Shown: one piece after another, positions 8,106 through 17,119 of the stretch
Layout of the letters: each line of letters begins with the position of its first letter
Numbering within the stretch: position 1 is the stretch's first letter
Source: JBBDIX01 sp040880235
GTDB lineage: Bacteria > Actinomycetota > Nitriliruptoria > Nitriliruptorales > Nitriliruptoraceae
Assembly: GCA_040880235.1 (NCBI GenBank)
Contig: JBBDIX010000091.1
Coordinates: forward strand, 1-58,196
Direction of reading: 5' to 3'
DNA: 58,196 nt
Made by a program: the position numbers and the translations under genes
The notes under the pieces: generated by a model
Seen by the model: only the letters and a program-made list of their open reading frames with translations
What the model was told of the DNA's origin: nothing
Database searches by the model: none

Positions 8106-8587
8106 GCGTCACCAGCGTCGACAAGGACCTCGACAACCTCACCCTGACCCTGATCGCCGACCTCGACGCTCCCGTCGAACGCGTCTGGGAACTCTGGGCG
8201 GACCCGCGCCAGCTCGAGAAGTGGTGGGGACCCCCGACCCACCCGGCCACGGTGGAGGACCACGACCTGTCACCGGGTGGAAGGGTCTCGTACTTCATGA
8301 CGGCACCCGACGGGGAGCGCTACCACGGCTGGTGGCGAATCACCGCCGCCACGCCGCCGACGTCACTCGAGTTCGTCGACGGGTTCGCCGACGAGCACGG
8401 CAACCCGGTCGGAGACCTCCCTGAGAGCACCGCACACGTCCTGCTGTCCGAACACCACGGGGGCACCCGTATGGAACTGCGGTCGACGTTCGCGACTCGC
8501 GAGCAGATGCAGTCGGTGCTGGACATGGGTGTGGTTGAGGGCCTGAGTTCGGCAGTCGGCCAGATGGACGCTCTGCTCGCCGGCTGA
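8102..8587 (+). CDS. SRPBCC/AHSA1-like domain protein (START superfamily)
   Basis: 161 residues. LTLIADLDAPVERVWELWADPRQLEKWWGPP is the family's characteristic first strand-helix segment, followed by GGRVSYFMTAPDG, WWRITAATPPTSLEFVDGF and a final amphipathic helix. Members have a hydrophobic ligand cavity, and the gene is commonly coupled to an ArsR repressor. The ATG at 8102 overlaps the stop of the decayed ArsR C-terminal frame. Because of the upstream deletion, the ArsR N-terminal frame now reads straight into this gene, so a longer 240-residue fusion from 7865 is formally open; I regard 8102 as the true start. The ligand is unknown. Confidence 0.85.
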   Translation: MSVTSVDKDLDNLTLTLIADLDAPVERVWELWADPRQLEKWWGPPTHPATVEDHDLSPGGRVSYFMTAPDGERYHGWWRITAATPPTSLEFVDGFADEHGNPVGDLPESTAHVLLSEHHGGTRMELRSTFATREQMQSVLDMGVVEGLSSAVGQMDALLAG

Positions 8588-8703
8588 CCGCCTGATCCGC
8601 TGGCGGACACGCGGCAGACGAGCGGCCACTTGCCGGAGTGCCACACACGGTCCACGATCATCACCACGGTGTGATCTGCGGCTCGGCGGAGGGACGGATT
8701 CCC

Positions 8704-9084
8704 ATGACCAGTGATGTCCACGGCGACCGACGCGACCCGGAGCAGCCGTCGGGGGCATTCGACCTGTTCACCGCGGCCGACGAACTCCTGGAGCAGGCCC
8801 GTGGCCTGCGGGCCGGACGTGCCGCACGAACCCTCACCCCCGGTGCCGGAACGCCTCTGAAGCAGACCCTGCTGGCGCTCGCATCGGGGCAGCGCCTGGA
8901 GGAGCACCGGGCGCCCGGTCCCGCCACCCTGCAGGTGCTGCGGGGCGACGTCGTGCTGGAGACCGGCCCGACGAGCCTGACACTGCACCCCAACGAGTGG
9001 GCCGCGATTCCCCCGGAGGCCCACGACCTGCGCGCGACGTCGGATGCCGTGGTGCTGCTCACCGTGGCGACCCCGACCGCCTGA
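8704..9084 (+). CDS. Cupin-domain protein
   Basis: 126 residues. A helical N-terminal part (FDLFTAADELLEQARGLRAG) precedes a single small cupin barrel: LLALASGQRLEEHRAPGPATLQVLRGDVVLETG and WAAIPPEAHDLRATSDAVVLLTVATP. The first cupin motif keeps EHRA but lacks the usual two-histidine G(X)5HXH spacing, while the second keeps PxxxH. Metal binding is therefore uncertain. ATG 8704 has GGAGGGA nine bases upstream; the frame is open to 8638 without a good site. Such proteins act as small-molecule or stress-response cupins, and the substrate is unknown. It converges with pgi 27 bases downstream. Confidence 0.75.
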   Translation: MTSDVHGDRRDPEQPSGAFDLFTAADELLEQARGLRAGRAARTLTPGAGTPLKQTLLALASGQRLEEHRAPGPATLQVLRGDVVLETGPTSLTLHPNEWAAIPPEAHDLRATSDAVVLLTVATPTA

Positions 9085-9111
9085 CGTCCGGGGCGCCGTG
9101 CCTCGTGTGGG

Positions 9112-10602
9112 TCAGCCGATCGTGTGCACGAGGGCCACGCGCCGTCCGACATCGGTGAGCGCCGCCAGGTCGCCGGCAGCCTGAGCGCGCTTCAGGCGCG
9201 AGAACGTGAGGTCCCGCCCGGGGATGTCCGCGTCGACCGGGTCATCGCCCACCGTGAGGAGGAACACCCCGCGATCGGCACCGCCCTTGTGCAGTTGACC
9301 CGTGGAGTGCAGGTAGCGGGGTCCGATCCCGATGGTGACCGGGACCTCGTGGCGTGCCCGCAGGCGGTCTGCGGCAGCGCGCATGGCCACCTCGTCGTCA
9401 CCACCGGGGGTGACGAAACCCAGCAGGCCGATGTGGTCACCGCGACGCAGGCGGTCGAGCACGGGCTGCGCAGACCCCGGTTCCGGCAGGTCGGTGCCAT
9501 CCGCGAGCACGCGCGCGGTCGCGTCCTTCGCGCGCGCGACGTCGGGCTGGTCGAACGGACTGATCCGCAGCAGCGCCCCGGCGACCGCGGTGCCGACCTC
9601 CCAGCGCACGACCTCGGCGGCGAGCTGATCGACGCCGGACCACGGGATGCGCACGATCGGTGCGACGTCCGCAGCCGCGTCCGCGGCGGGGTGGTCACCC
9701 AGACACACGACCAGGCGGTCGTCGCCGAACGCCGCGTTGTCCGGCGTCTCCCCCAGCACGGGGATCAGGCCGATGCCGTCCTTGCCGGTCGACTCGGCGA
9801 CGAGCTGTTCGATCCAGTCGCCGAGCACCGACACCTCGTCGGGCAGCAACAGGGTGAGCTTGTCCCGGCCGATCCGGGCCGCGGTGGCGAGGATCGCGCC
9901 GAGCAGGGCGGGTTCGTTCACGGCCGGGTCCGTCGACCGGGCCGCCGACAGCATCGTGCGTGCCGACTCGAGGTGCCCGTCGGCGTCGATGCCCGCGAGC
10001 AGCGCCGGGAACAGTCCGAAGGCGGTGAGGGCGGAGAAGCGCCCGCCGACGTCGGCCTGCCCGTGGACCACCCCGCCCCAGCGCTCCGTCGCCGCACGAT
10101 CGTCCAGCGCGCTGCCCGGATCAGTGATCGGCACGATCCAGTCGCCGGCACGCTCCCCGTGGACGTCGAGCAGCCGGGCCCGGAACCGTGCGAGCCCGCA
10201 CACGGTCTCGATGGTCCCGCCCGACTTGGACGCCGGCACGAGCACCGTGTGCTCCCAGTCGACTCGCTGCTCCAGAGCGAGCACGGCGGCGGGGTCGGTG
10301 GTGTCGTGGACGTGCAGCTGCTGCCCGAGGGGTCCGATGGTGGACAGCAGTTCGGGATACATCGAGGACCCGCCCATGCCGACGAGCACGGTGGTGGTCG
10401 CTCCCTGGTCGCGCAGGCCCTCGACCAGCGCACGCATCGCCGGCAGTTCCGCGTCCGCACGTTCCGGCGCGTCGAGCCAACCAAGGCGGTCGGAGATCTC
10501 GGTCGGATTCGGTCGCCAGACCGTGTGGTCGCGATCCCACATCCGCGGGACCACCTGCATGGCGTCGTCGACCGGCAGGTCGAAACCGAGTGCGTGTTCC
10601 AC
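9112..10602 (-). CDS. pgi: Glucose-6-phosphate isomerase
   Basis: Interconverts glucose-6-phosphate and fructose-6-phosphate in glycolysis and gluconeogenesis; cytosolic. The 496 residues show two SIS-type sugar-phosphate modules: VLVGMGGSSMYPELL, PASKSGGTIET (phosphate-binding Ser/Thr), FSALTAFGLFPALLAGID, and the C-terminal IGPRYLHSTGQLHKGG with catalytic His/Lys. The QLHKGG ending resembles the isomerase half of transaldolase-isomerase fusions found in actinobacteria and Chloroflexi; here no transaldolase domain precedes it. The start is GTG 10602, with AAGAGGA about 8 bases upstream; the open frame further upstream is low-complexity arginine-rich and not homologous. It is divergent from the HAD gene. 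Confidence 0.9.
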   Translation of the reverse strand: MEHALGFDLPVDDAMQVVPRMWDRDHTVWRPNPTEISDRLGWLDAPERADAELPAMRALVEGLRDQGATTTVLVGMGGSSMYPELLSTIGPLGQQLHVHDTTDPAAVLALEQRVDWEHTVLVPASKSGGTIETVCGLARFRARLLDVHGERAGDWIVPITDPGSALDDRAATERWGGVVHGQADVGGRFSALTAFGLFPALLAGIDADGHLESARTMLSAARSTDPAVNEPALLGAILATAARIGRDKLTLLLPDEVSVLGDWIEQLVAESTGKDGIGLIPVLGETPDNAAFGDDRLVVCLGDHPAADAAADVAPIVRIPWSGVDQLAAEVVRWEVGTAVAGALLRISPFDQPDVARAKDATARVLADGTDLPEPGSAQPVLDRLRRGDHIGLLGFVTPGGDDEVAMRAAADRLRARHEVPVTIGIGPRYLHSTGQLHKGGADRGVFLLTVGDDPVDADIPGRDLTFSRLKRAQAAGDLAALTDVGRRVALVHTIG

Positions 10603-10673
10603 GTCTTCGTCCTCTTGTCGCCGTCCGGAGCCGATCGTAGGTGGTCTACCCTCCCCCGCTCCCGCACCTCCGG

Positions 10674-11621
10674 ATGGCCCCACCGATGCCCACGACGCCT
10701 GACGGACGCCACCTGCCCGACCTGCCTCCCGGCGTCGAACCCGGCGGCAGGTTCGACCAGTGGGCCGGAAGCGCACCCCGTCTGGCGGTGTTCGACGTCG
10801 ACGGGACGCTGCTCGGCCGCACGGCGGAGCCGACACGCGCCGTCATCGAGGCGTTCGCGCGTGCCCGTGACGCAGGGATGCGCACCGGGTTCGCGACGGG
10901 GCGGATCCGCCATGCGATCGGGGTGCTGTCCGACCGCCTGTCGCCGACCGGTCCCAACATCGTGTCCAACGGCGCTGCCGTGGTGGACCTCGACGGCGCC
11001 GATGCCACCTGGCCCCTCAGCGCCGACCAGGTGGACCGGCTCCTGGACCTCGTGCGGCACCGCGATGACGCGTATGCAGAGATCTGCGCGGTCGACGACT
11101 ACCTCGTGTCGTCGTGGGACGAACGCGCTGCCGGACACTGGGACATGGTTGGGCAGCACCCGGTCGGGACCCTGGACCGGGCGGCGGACCTGGGTGACCG
11201 GGTGGTCCTCAAGGTGACGCTGGTCACGTTCGACCGCCACGAGGAGGCACTCGCCAGCCTGTCGCAGGCCGTCGTGGACGCGGGGATGCGTGCCGGGACG
11301 TCGAGCTCACCGCGCACGCCGGATCTGGGGTACCTCAACGTCACCCACCCGGATGCGGACAAGGGCCAGGCGGTCGCGCACGCCATCGATCGGGTGGGCA
11401 TCGACCCGTCGGCGACGATGGTGGTCGGCGACGAGGACAACGACCTGCCCATGTTCGCCCATGCCGGCACCGCGGTGGCGATGGGACAGGCCGACGACGC
11501 GGTGCGACGGGCGGCCCACCTGGTCGTGCCGGACGTCGATCACGACGGCGCGGCGGTGGCGCTCGACCTGGCGGTGGACTGGCTGCGGGCCGAGGGTCAG
11601 GAGTCGCGGCGCACCGTGTAG
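10674..11621 (+). CDS. HAD-superfamily hydrolase, Cof/IIB type phosphatase
   Basis: 315 residues. Motif I is AVFDVDGTLLG near residue 40, followed by TGFATGR (motif II), IVSNGAAV (cap entry), a large C2B cap, and the C-terminal pair DKGQAVAHAIDRVGI and VVGDEDNDLPMFAHAGTAVAMGQA (motifs III/IV), typical of Cof-type sugar-phosphate phosphatases. An N-terminal proline-rich extension of about 35 residues precedes motif I. The start is uncertain between ATG 10674 and ATG 10686; neither has a clear ribosome site. Its 3' end overlaps the oppositely oriented guaB by 25 bases. The substrate cannot be deduced. Confidence 0.85.
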   Translation: MAPPMPTTPDGRHLPDLPPGVEPGGRFDQWAGSAPRLAVFDVDGTLLGRTAEPTRAVIEAFARARDAGMRTGFATGRIRHAIGVLSDRLSPTGPNIVSNGAAVVDLDGADATWPLSADQVDRLLDLVRHRDDAYAEICAVDDYLVSSWDERAAGHWDMVGQHPVGTLDRAADLGDRVVLKVTLVTFDRHEEALASLSQAVVDAGMRAGTSSSPRTPDLGYLNVTHPDADKGQAVAHAIDRVGIDPSATMVVGDEDNDLPMFAHAGTAVAMGQADDAVRRAAHLVVPDVDHDGAAVALDLAVDWLRAEGQESRRTV

Positions 11622-13153
11622 TTCGGCGCCTCGTGCACGACGTCGAGGTCATGCACGTGCGACTCGCGGGCACCAGCAGCGGACTGCCGGACGAACCGGG
11701 CGCGCTCGACGAGCTCCGGCAGGTCCCTGGCACCGACGTAGCCCATGCCGGAACGCAGACCCCCGATGAGCTGCGCGGTCACCTCGGCGACGCTGCCCCG
11801 GTAGGGAAGCAGCCCCGAGACGCCCTCGGGAACGAGCTTCGAGGGCTGTTCGGCCTCGGCCCCACTGCCGCCGATGCGTTCGTGCGCGGCGGTCTCGGCC
11901 TGGAAGTAGCGATCGGCAGACCCCGCGCGCATCGCGTCGATGGAGCCCATCCCCCGGTACTCCTTGTAACGACGTCCACCGACGAGCGCGAGCTCACCCG
12001 GGGACTCGTCGGTGCCGGCGAGCAGGTTGCCGACCATCACGGCGTTCGCCCCGGCGGCCAGTGCCTTGACGACGTCCCCGGAATAGCGGATCCCGCCATC
12101 GGCGACGGTCGACACGCCGATCTCCCGAGCCACGGTCGCGCACTCGAGCACGGCGGTGAACTGGGGCATGCCGACCCCGGTGACCACGCGCGTGGTGCAG
12201 ATCGAACCCGGTCCGACCCCGACCTTGACGACCTCGGCCCCGTGGTCCGCGCAGGCGCGCACCCCGTCGGCGGTGGCGACGTTGCCCACCATCAGCACGA
12301 CGTCGGGATGGCGGTCGCGGACCTTCGCGGCGAACTCGAGTACTCCGACGGATTCGCCGTGTGCGGAGTCGATCGTGAGCAGGTCCACACCTGCGGCCAC
12401 GAGCGCGTCCGCACGATCGTCGGAACCCGGCCCGACACCGATCGCCGCCGCACACAGCAGGCGCCCGCGGGCATCCTTGGCGGCCTGCGGGTACTTGCGG
12501 ACCTTCTCGATGTCCTTGAACGTGAACATGCCGGTGAGCGCGCCATCGTCGTCGACGATCGGCAGCTTCTCCACCCGGTGGTCCTGCATGAGGTCGCGAG
12601 CCTGCTCGAGCGTGGTGCCGGGGCGTGCGGTGATCAGCCCCTCGGCGGTCATGTGGTCCCGGACCACGCTGCCGGGCTGCACGTCGAGACGCAGATCACG
12701 GTTGGTGATGATCCCGGCCAGTCGACCGTCGGCGTCGACGACGGGGAACCCGGACACGTGATAGCGGGCCATCAGCTCGAACGCGCGTCCGATGGCGTCA
12801 CCCGGTGACAGCGTGACCGGATCGAGGATGAATCCGGACTCGGAGCGCTTGACCGACTCCACCATCGAGGCCTGGGACTCGGCGGACGTGTTCTTGTGGA
12901 TCACCCCGATGCCGCCCTGACGCGCCAGCGCGACGGCCATCTCCGCCTCGGTGACCTTGTCCATCGCGGCGGACACCAGCGGCAGGCCCAGACCGATGCG
13001 CGGATGCAGCTGGGTGCTGATGTCGACGTCGCGAGGCAGCACCGAGGAACTGCGGGGGGTGAGCAGGACGTCGTCGTAGCTGAGCGCTTCGGGAATCTCG
13101 ATCACGTGTGGACCTGTGGATGCGTCGGGGATGGCGATGTCGTCGGTGGCCAC
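11597..13153 (-). CDS. guaB: Inosine-5'-monophosphate dehydrogenase
   Basis: Oxidises IMP to XMP with NAD+, the committed step of GMP synthesis. 518 residues: ALSYDDVLLTPRSS at the N-terminus, a TIM-barrel interrupted by two CBS domains (about residues 105-235: VSGFPVVDADGRLAGIITNRDLR and VEKLPIVDDDGALTGMFTFKDI), then VKVGVGPGSICTTRVVTGVG with the catalytic cysteine, GIRYSGDVVKALAAGANAVM, and the flap region YRGMGS. The start is taken as GTG 13153, four bases past the upstream gene; GTG 13105 is an alternative giving a shorter leader. It is the last gene of the M42-rmuC-cyclo-ligase-guaB transcript and overlaps the HAD gene tail to tail. Confidence 0.95.
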   Translation of the reverse strand: MATDDIAIPDASTGPHVIEIPEALSYDDVLLTPRSSSVLPRDVDISTQLHPRIGLGLPLVSAAMDKVTEAEMAVALARQGGIGVIHKNTSAESQASMVESVKRSESGFILDPVTLSPGDAIGRAFELMARYHVSGFPVVDADGRLAGIITNRDLRLDVQPGSVVRDHMTAEGLITARPGTTLEQARDLMQDHRVEKLPIVDDDGALTGMFTFKDIEKVRKYPQAAKDARGRLLCAAAIGVGPGSDDRADALVAAGVDLLTIDSAHGESVGVLEFAAKVRDRHPDVVLMVGNVATADGVRACADHGAEVVKVGVGPGSICTTRVVTGVGMPQFTAVLECATVAREIGVSTVADGGIRYSGDVVKALAAGANAVMVGNLLAGTDESPGELALVGGRRYKEYRGMGSIDAMRAGSADRYFQAETAAHERIGGSGAEAEQPSKLVPEGVSGLLPYRGSVAEVTAQLIGGLRSGMGYVGARDLPELVERARFVRQSAAGARESHVHDLDVVHEAPNYTVRRDS

Positions 13154-13157
13154 GAAT

Positions 13158-13937
13158 CTACTGGGTCGGCCCACGGTCCACGCGGAGCCGTTCGAGCACC
13201 GGGATCGCCGCGATCTTCTCCTCACTGAGCTCGTCCCAGCGGATGCGCGCCGGAGAACGTTCGCCGCGCTGGACCTCGATCACCTCGTCCGAGGTGACCA
13301 CCAGGTCGACGAGCACGTCGTGGTCGTCGTGCGGGATCTCCCCCACGTCGAGCACCTGAGCCGGGTGCACGGTGGTGGCGACCACCGTGTGATCGTCCAC
13401 GAGTCCGGCCTCCGTGGCGATGGCGAACTCCAGATCGCTGAACCCGCCGCCCTTGCCGAGCCGCACCCCGTCGAGTCCCACGGCGACACACCCCGTGACC
13501 ACCAGGTCGACCGGACGCATGTCGGCCACGGCCACGGTTCGTGCGGAGGCCGACGCTCCCCGGATCGAGGACGCGCGACGTGGCGTGTCCCTAAGGTCGT
13601 CGGGGTCGAGCAGGAAGAACGGTTCGGCCTCGGCGAGGCGGGGCACCGCCATGTAGACGAGGTGTCCCGACTCCAGCGCCCGCTGGCGCACCGGCCACTG
13701 GGGACTGTCCGGATTGGCCTTGAGGGTTCGCGCGTGCTGCCAGGCGTCGGTGTCGGCGAGTCGGTCGGCGGCGGCCTCCGCACCCCGGAAGTTGCTGATG
13801 CGGTTGCGCACGCCGGGGAAGCGGGCGGCACCCGCAGACTCCAGCAGGTCCCAGACCTGCTCGCGCAGCCCGGCCTTGGCCGCGAGCAGGTCCGGGTCAC
13901 CGGAGGCGTCGTGATCGTGGCGTCGCGGCGTGCTCAC
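13158..13937 (-). CDS. 5-formyltetrahydrofolate cyclo-ligase family protein (MTHFS-like)
   Basis: 259 residues. An N-terminal helical part (LREQVWDLLESAGAARFPGVRNRISNF) is followed by substrate-loop and nucleotide-binding elements: KANPDSPQWPVRQRAL, then VDLVVTGCVAVGLDG and VRLGKGGGFSDLEFA. In classic cyclo-ligases the last reads RLGxGGGYYDR; the GKGGGFSDLEFA form is the one in MTHFSD-like relatives. Classic members convert 5-formyl-THF to 5,10-methenyl-THF with ATP; activity here is inferred from family only. GTG 13937 overlaps the rmuC stop by four bases, and guaB follows four bases after this stop. The proximity to guaB fits folate-purine metabolism. Confidence 0.82.
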   Translation of the reverse strand: MSTPRRHDHDASGDPDLLAAKAGLREQVWDLLESAGAARFPGVRNRISNFRGAEAAADRLADTDAWQHARTLKANPDSPQWPVRQRALESGHLVYMAVPRLAEAEPFFLLDPDDLRDTPRRASSIRGASASARTVAVADMRPVDLVVTGCVAVGLDGVRLGKGGGFSDLEFAIATEAGLVDDHTVVATTVHPAQVLDVGEIPHDDHDVLVDLVVTSDEVIEVQRGERSPARIRWDELSEEKIAAIPVLERLRVDRGPTQ

Positions 13938-14935
13938 GACCCGTCGGCATCCACGCGACGGCGACGCAGGTCGTCGATGCGTCCGAGCTGGCGTTCCAGG
14001 CCCGTGCGACGGGTGGTGGTGAGGGCCTCGAAGGCACGCTGGGTCTGGTCGATCCCCCGACCGAGCCGGTCGAGCACGTCGGTGAACCGGTTCCACTGGG
14101 TGGAGAACTCCCCGAGCACCTCGAGGATCTCCTCGCTCGTGCGTTCCAGCGCGGCCTGTTCGGTGGCCTGCCGCACGATCGCGAGCACGGCGAACAACGT
14201 CGTGGGCGCGCAGATCACCACGCGACGGGACAGTGCGTCGTCGAACAGTGACGGGTCGTGCTCCTGCAGGAAGTCGTAGATGCGGTCGTTGGGGATGAAC
14301 AGCAGCACGCAGTCGAGGGTGCCGTCGTCCGGATCGATGTAGCCGCGACCGTCGAGTTCCCGTACCCGGTCACGCACCGCCCGCAGAAACGCGGCCCGGT
14401 GCTCGGCCTCGCGGCCGGGATCGTCGGTACGAAGCATGTCGAGGTAGCGGGTCAGCGGGAACTTCACGTCGAGGTGCACGACCCGTTCGTGCGGCAGCAG
14501 CAGCGTGACGTCGGGTCGTGTGCCCGCACGGGTCGTGCGCTGGGTGACGTAGTTGACGCCGTCGACCATCCCGGCGGCGCGCAGCACGTCCTCGGCCATC
14601 CGCTCCCCCCACAGGCCGCGGGCCTGTGGACTGGCGAACGCCTCACGCAGTTCGCCGGCAGTGCGGCTCAGCTCCGCGTGGGTACGGGTGACCTCGCGCA
14701 ACTGTTCGGTGACCTGACCGAACTGGGTGGACCGCTGGGCGTCGAGTCGGCGCAGGGTCTCGGTGAGTTCGGCGACGCGTGCCTCGATCCGTTCGAGTTC
14801 GACGCGCCCGTCTGCGGTCGGGTCCGGACCACGACCTCTCCCCCGCATCCCCGCGATCACCCCAGCGACGACCAGTACGAGCAGGAACACGCCGCCAGCC
14901 ACGGCCAACGTGACCGGGTCGAGGGTGACGGTCAT
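13934..14935 (-). CDS. rmuC: RmuC-family DNA recombination protein
   Basis: 333 residues: a hydrophobic N-terminal segment (about residues 10-29), a coiled-coil stretch (ERIEARVAELTETLRRLDAQ and following), then the RmuC nuclease-like domain with RGLWGERMAEDVLRAAGMVDGVNY, GTRPDVTLLLP, HLDVKFPL (conserved Asp and Lys of the restriction-endonuclease-like core), LLFIPNDRIYDFLQE and VVICAPTTLFAVLA. RmuC limits inversions at short inverted repeats in E. coli and is a predicted nuclease. The protein is slightly shorter than the E. coli one. ATG 14935 overlaps the M42 stop (ATGA) and its own stop overlaps the next GTG. Confidence 0.9.
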   Translation of the reverse strand: MTVTLDPVTLAVAGGVFLLVLVVAGVIAGMRGRGRGPDPTADGRVELERIEARVAELTETLRRLDAQRSTQFGQVTEQLREVTRTHAELSRTAGELREAFASPQARGLWGERMAEDVLRAAGMVDGVNYVTQRTTRAGTRPDVTLLLPHERVVHLDVKFPLTRYLDMLRTDDPGREAEHRAAFLRAVRDRVRELDGRGYIDPDDGTLDCVLLFIPNDRIYDFLQEHDPSLFDDALSRRVVICAPTTLFAVLAIVRQATEQAALERTSEEILEVLGEFSTQWNRFTDVLDRLGRGIDQTQRAFEALTTTRRTGLERQLGRIDDLRRRRVDADGS

Positions 14936-16134
14936 GGTTCCCGGTCGAACGGATCGTCCTCGACCAGGTCGTCACCCTCCGGATCGAACTCGGGTTCGCG
15001 ACGGATGGGCTGCACGCCGGTCGACGGGAATGCGCTCAGCGGACCCTTCGGCTGGGCATCCCAGTTGGCGAACGTCAGGTCGGTCTGCAGGTACAGGGCG
15101 ATGAACCGTGCCGCGGCGACGATGCTGTCGAGGTGGGTTCGTTCGTGCCCGTGGGTGGCGTCGACCCCGAAGCCGACCAGCGCGGCGCGGGTCTCCGCAC
15201 CGGCCTCGAGTGCGGCGGCGACGTCCGATCGGTAGTAGCGGAACACGTCGCGGTGAACCTCGATGTCGTGGTCGACCGCGAGCTGGTAGAGCCGGCGGGT
15301 CAGGTGGTAGTCGAACGGGCCGTGCAGGTCCTGCATCGCGATGGACAGCCCGGTCTCCGTCGAGTGCTGGCCGGGTGCAACCACCGCCGCGTCGATCGAC
15401 ACCATCTCTGCGACGTCGGTGGAGATGCCGCTCGACGCGCCGTGGCCGACCTCCTCGGCGATCGTGATCAGCAGGTTGGCGGCCACCGACAGGTCGAGTC
15501 CCTGCTGGATCACCCAGCGGAACGCCGCGAGCGCGGCGGCGACCCCCGCCTTGTCATCGAGGTGCCGCGAGGTCACGAACCCGGAGCGGGCGATCACCGG
15601 GAAGGCGCTCTGCGCGACGAAGTCCCCGACCTGGATGCCCAGATCCGCGAGGCCCTGCGCGGTGGTGACCTTCTCGTCGACCCGCACCTCGACGTTGTCC
15701 CAGCCGGCCGGCTGGTCGTCGATGGCGTCCCCGAACGCATGACCGGACGCCATGCGCGGCAGGATGGTGCCGGTGTAGGTGCGGTCCGGATCGTCGGTGA
15801 AGATCGTGACCCGTGAACCCTCGGAGAACCGTGCGCTGTGGGTCCCGACCGGCACGATCGCCAGGCGACCGTGGTCCTCGAGGGATCGCACCATGCACCC
15901 GATCGTGTCGGTGTGCACGACCACGGCACGCTGCAGCACCCCGCCGTTGCCGGCGAGGCTGCCGATCATGGCCCCGCGGCGCGTGAGCTCGAACGGCAGG
16001 CCGATCTCCTCCAGCCGTTCACCCACGTGCTGCATGATCACGTCGGTTCGGCCCGTCGGGCTCGGGATCCGCAGGAGCTCGAGGAGGACCTCGCGCATCC
16101 AGGCGACGTCGATGTCGGGTTCGATGATGTCCAT
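14932..16134 (-). CDS. M42-family peptidase of the NAGGN osmoprotectant gene set
   Basis: 400 residues of the aminopeptidase M42 fold. Metal-binding and catalytic elements: VVVHTDTIG (about H74, D76), SRHLDDKAG (about D193), ITIAEEVGHG (about E227-E228), SIDAAVVAPGQ (about D248), and FGVDATHGHERTH at the C-terminal side. The segment DVFRYYRSDVAAALEAG plus LVGFGVDATHGHERTH is, to my recollection, typical of the subgroup always found with asnO and ngg (the trio hydrolase of NAGGN loci). Those partners lie 1.7 kb away on the same strand. Its role, whether processing or turnover of the dipeptide, is not established. It is the first gene of an operon with rmuC. Confidence 0.85.
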   Translation of the reverse strand: MDIIEPDIDVAWMREVLLELLRIPSPTGRTDVIMQHVGERLEEIGLPFELTRRGAMIGSLAGNGGVLQRAVVVHTDTIGCMVRSLEDHGRLAIVPVGTHSARFSEGSRVTIFTDDPDRTYTGTILPRMASGHAFGDAIDDQPAGWDNVEVRVDEKVTTAQGLADLGIQVGDFVAQSAFPVIARSGFVTSRHLDDKAGVAAALAAFRWVIQQGLDLSVAANLLITIAEEVGHGASSGISTDVAEMVSIDAAVVAPGQHSTETGLSIAMQDLHGPFDYHLTRRLYQLAVDHDIEVHRDVFRYYRSDVAAALEAGAETRAALVGFGVDATHGHERTHLDSIVAAARFIALYLQTDLTFANWDAQPKGPLSAFPSTGVQPIRREPEFDPEGDDLVEDDPFDREP

Positions 16135-16215
16135 GCCGCCGACCGTACCGTGAGGGCGAGACGGGCCCCGGGAGCCCGGCGCGGTAGCGTCCTGCCCACC
16201 GATCCCGAGGACCGA

Positions 16216-17091
16216 GTGAGCGACGCCGAGGCGCCCCAGCCCGCCTGTTTCCTGCATCCCGGTCGTCCCGGGCTGCTGCGCTGTTCCCGTTGCGAACGTC
16301 CCATGTGTGGCGCGGATGCCATCGAGGCACCCGTCGGCTACCAGTGTCCCGAGTGCGCCCAGGGTGCCATCCCGGCACGGCGACTGCGGGACCTGCGGGC
16401 CGACCCCCGGGTGACGCAGGTCCTGCTCGGCGCGATCCTGGTCGTGTTCCTGCTCAGCCAGGTGGAGCGCTCCACGCTGTTCAACACCTTCGGGCTGGTC
16501 CCGTACATGGTGGGCGACGGCGCCTGGTGGCAGCTGGTCACCAGTGGATTCCTCCACGCGAACCTGATGCACGTCGCGTTCAACGCGATCCTGCTGTGGC
16601 GACTGGGCGAGATGCTCGAGTCCGTGCTCGGCCACACACGATTCGCCGCCCTGTACGTGCTCGGGCTCGTGGGAGGCAGCGCCGGGGTGCTGCTGCTCGC
16701 CTGGGCAACCGTCGGCACGCCACTCGGGTCGATCCCCCTGCTCGGTTCGGCACTGGGTACCCATCCCCTGAGCGTCACCGTCGGTGCGTCCGGGGCCGTG
16801 TTCGCCCTCATGGGGGCGGCGGTGGCCGGGATGCGCGACCGCGGGGTCAATCCGTGGCGCACCGACATCGGCACGCTGGTGCTGCTCAACCTGGTGCTCA
16901 CCTTCCTGATCCCGGGCATCTCGGTCGGTGGGCACGTCGGCGGGCTGCTCGCGGGCATGCTCGGTGGCCGGCTGCTGCTGCGCCGCCCCGACGCCCCGAC
17001 CTGGCCGGTGCTCGCGGTGACAGCCGTGCTGTTCGCGGTCTCCATCGGGCTTGGCCTCGGGATCGCAGGCACCATCCAACGCCTCCTGTGA
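16216..17091 (+). CDS. Rhomboid-family intramembrane serine protease with N-terminal zinc-finger-like domain
   Basis: 291 residues. Residues about 10-50 hold a Cys/His cluster (CFLHPGRPGLLRCSRC, PMCGADA, YQCPEC) like a B-box zinc finger. Then six or seven membrane helices carry the rhomboid signatures: WWQLVTSGFLHANLMHVAFNAILLW, the nucleophile serine in VTVGASGAVFALMG (about residue 195) and the catalytic histidine in SVGGHVGGLLAGMLGG. The catalytic dyad is therefore present. This architecture is common in actinobacterial rhomboids, but substrates are unknown. GTG 16216 has only a weak upstream site (GAGG). It reads away from the M42 gene across an 81-base gap and precedes a methyltransferase by 28 bases. 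Confidence 0.9.
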   Translation: MSDAEAPQPACFLHPGRPGLLRCSRCERPMCGADAIEAPVGYQCPECAQGAIPARRLRDLRADPRVTQVLLGAILVVFLLSQVERSTLFNTFGLVPYMVGDGAWWQLVTSGFLHANLMHVAFNAILLWRLGEMLESVLGHTRFAALYVLGLVGGSAGVLLLAWATVGTPLGSIPLLGSALGTHPLSVTVGASGAVFALMGAAVAGMRDRGVNPWRTDIGTLVLLNLVLTFLIPGISVGGHVGGLLAGMLGGRLLLRRPDAPTWPVLAVTAVLFAVSIGLGLGIAGTIQRLL

Positions 17092-17119
17092 CCGCACCGT
17101 CGAACGCGGAGAAGCCGAC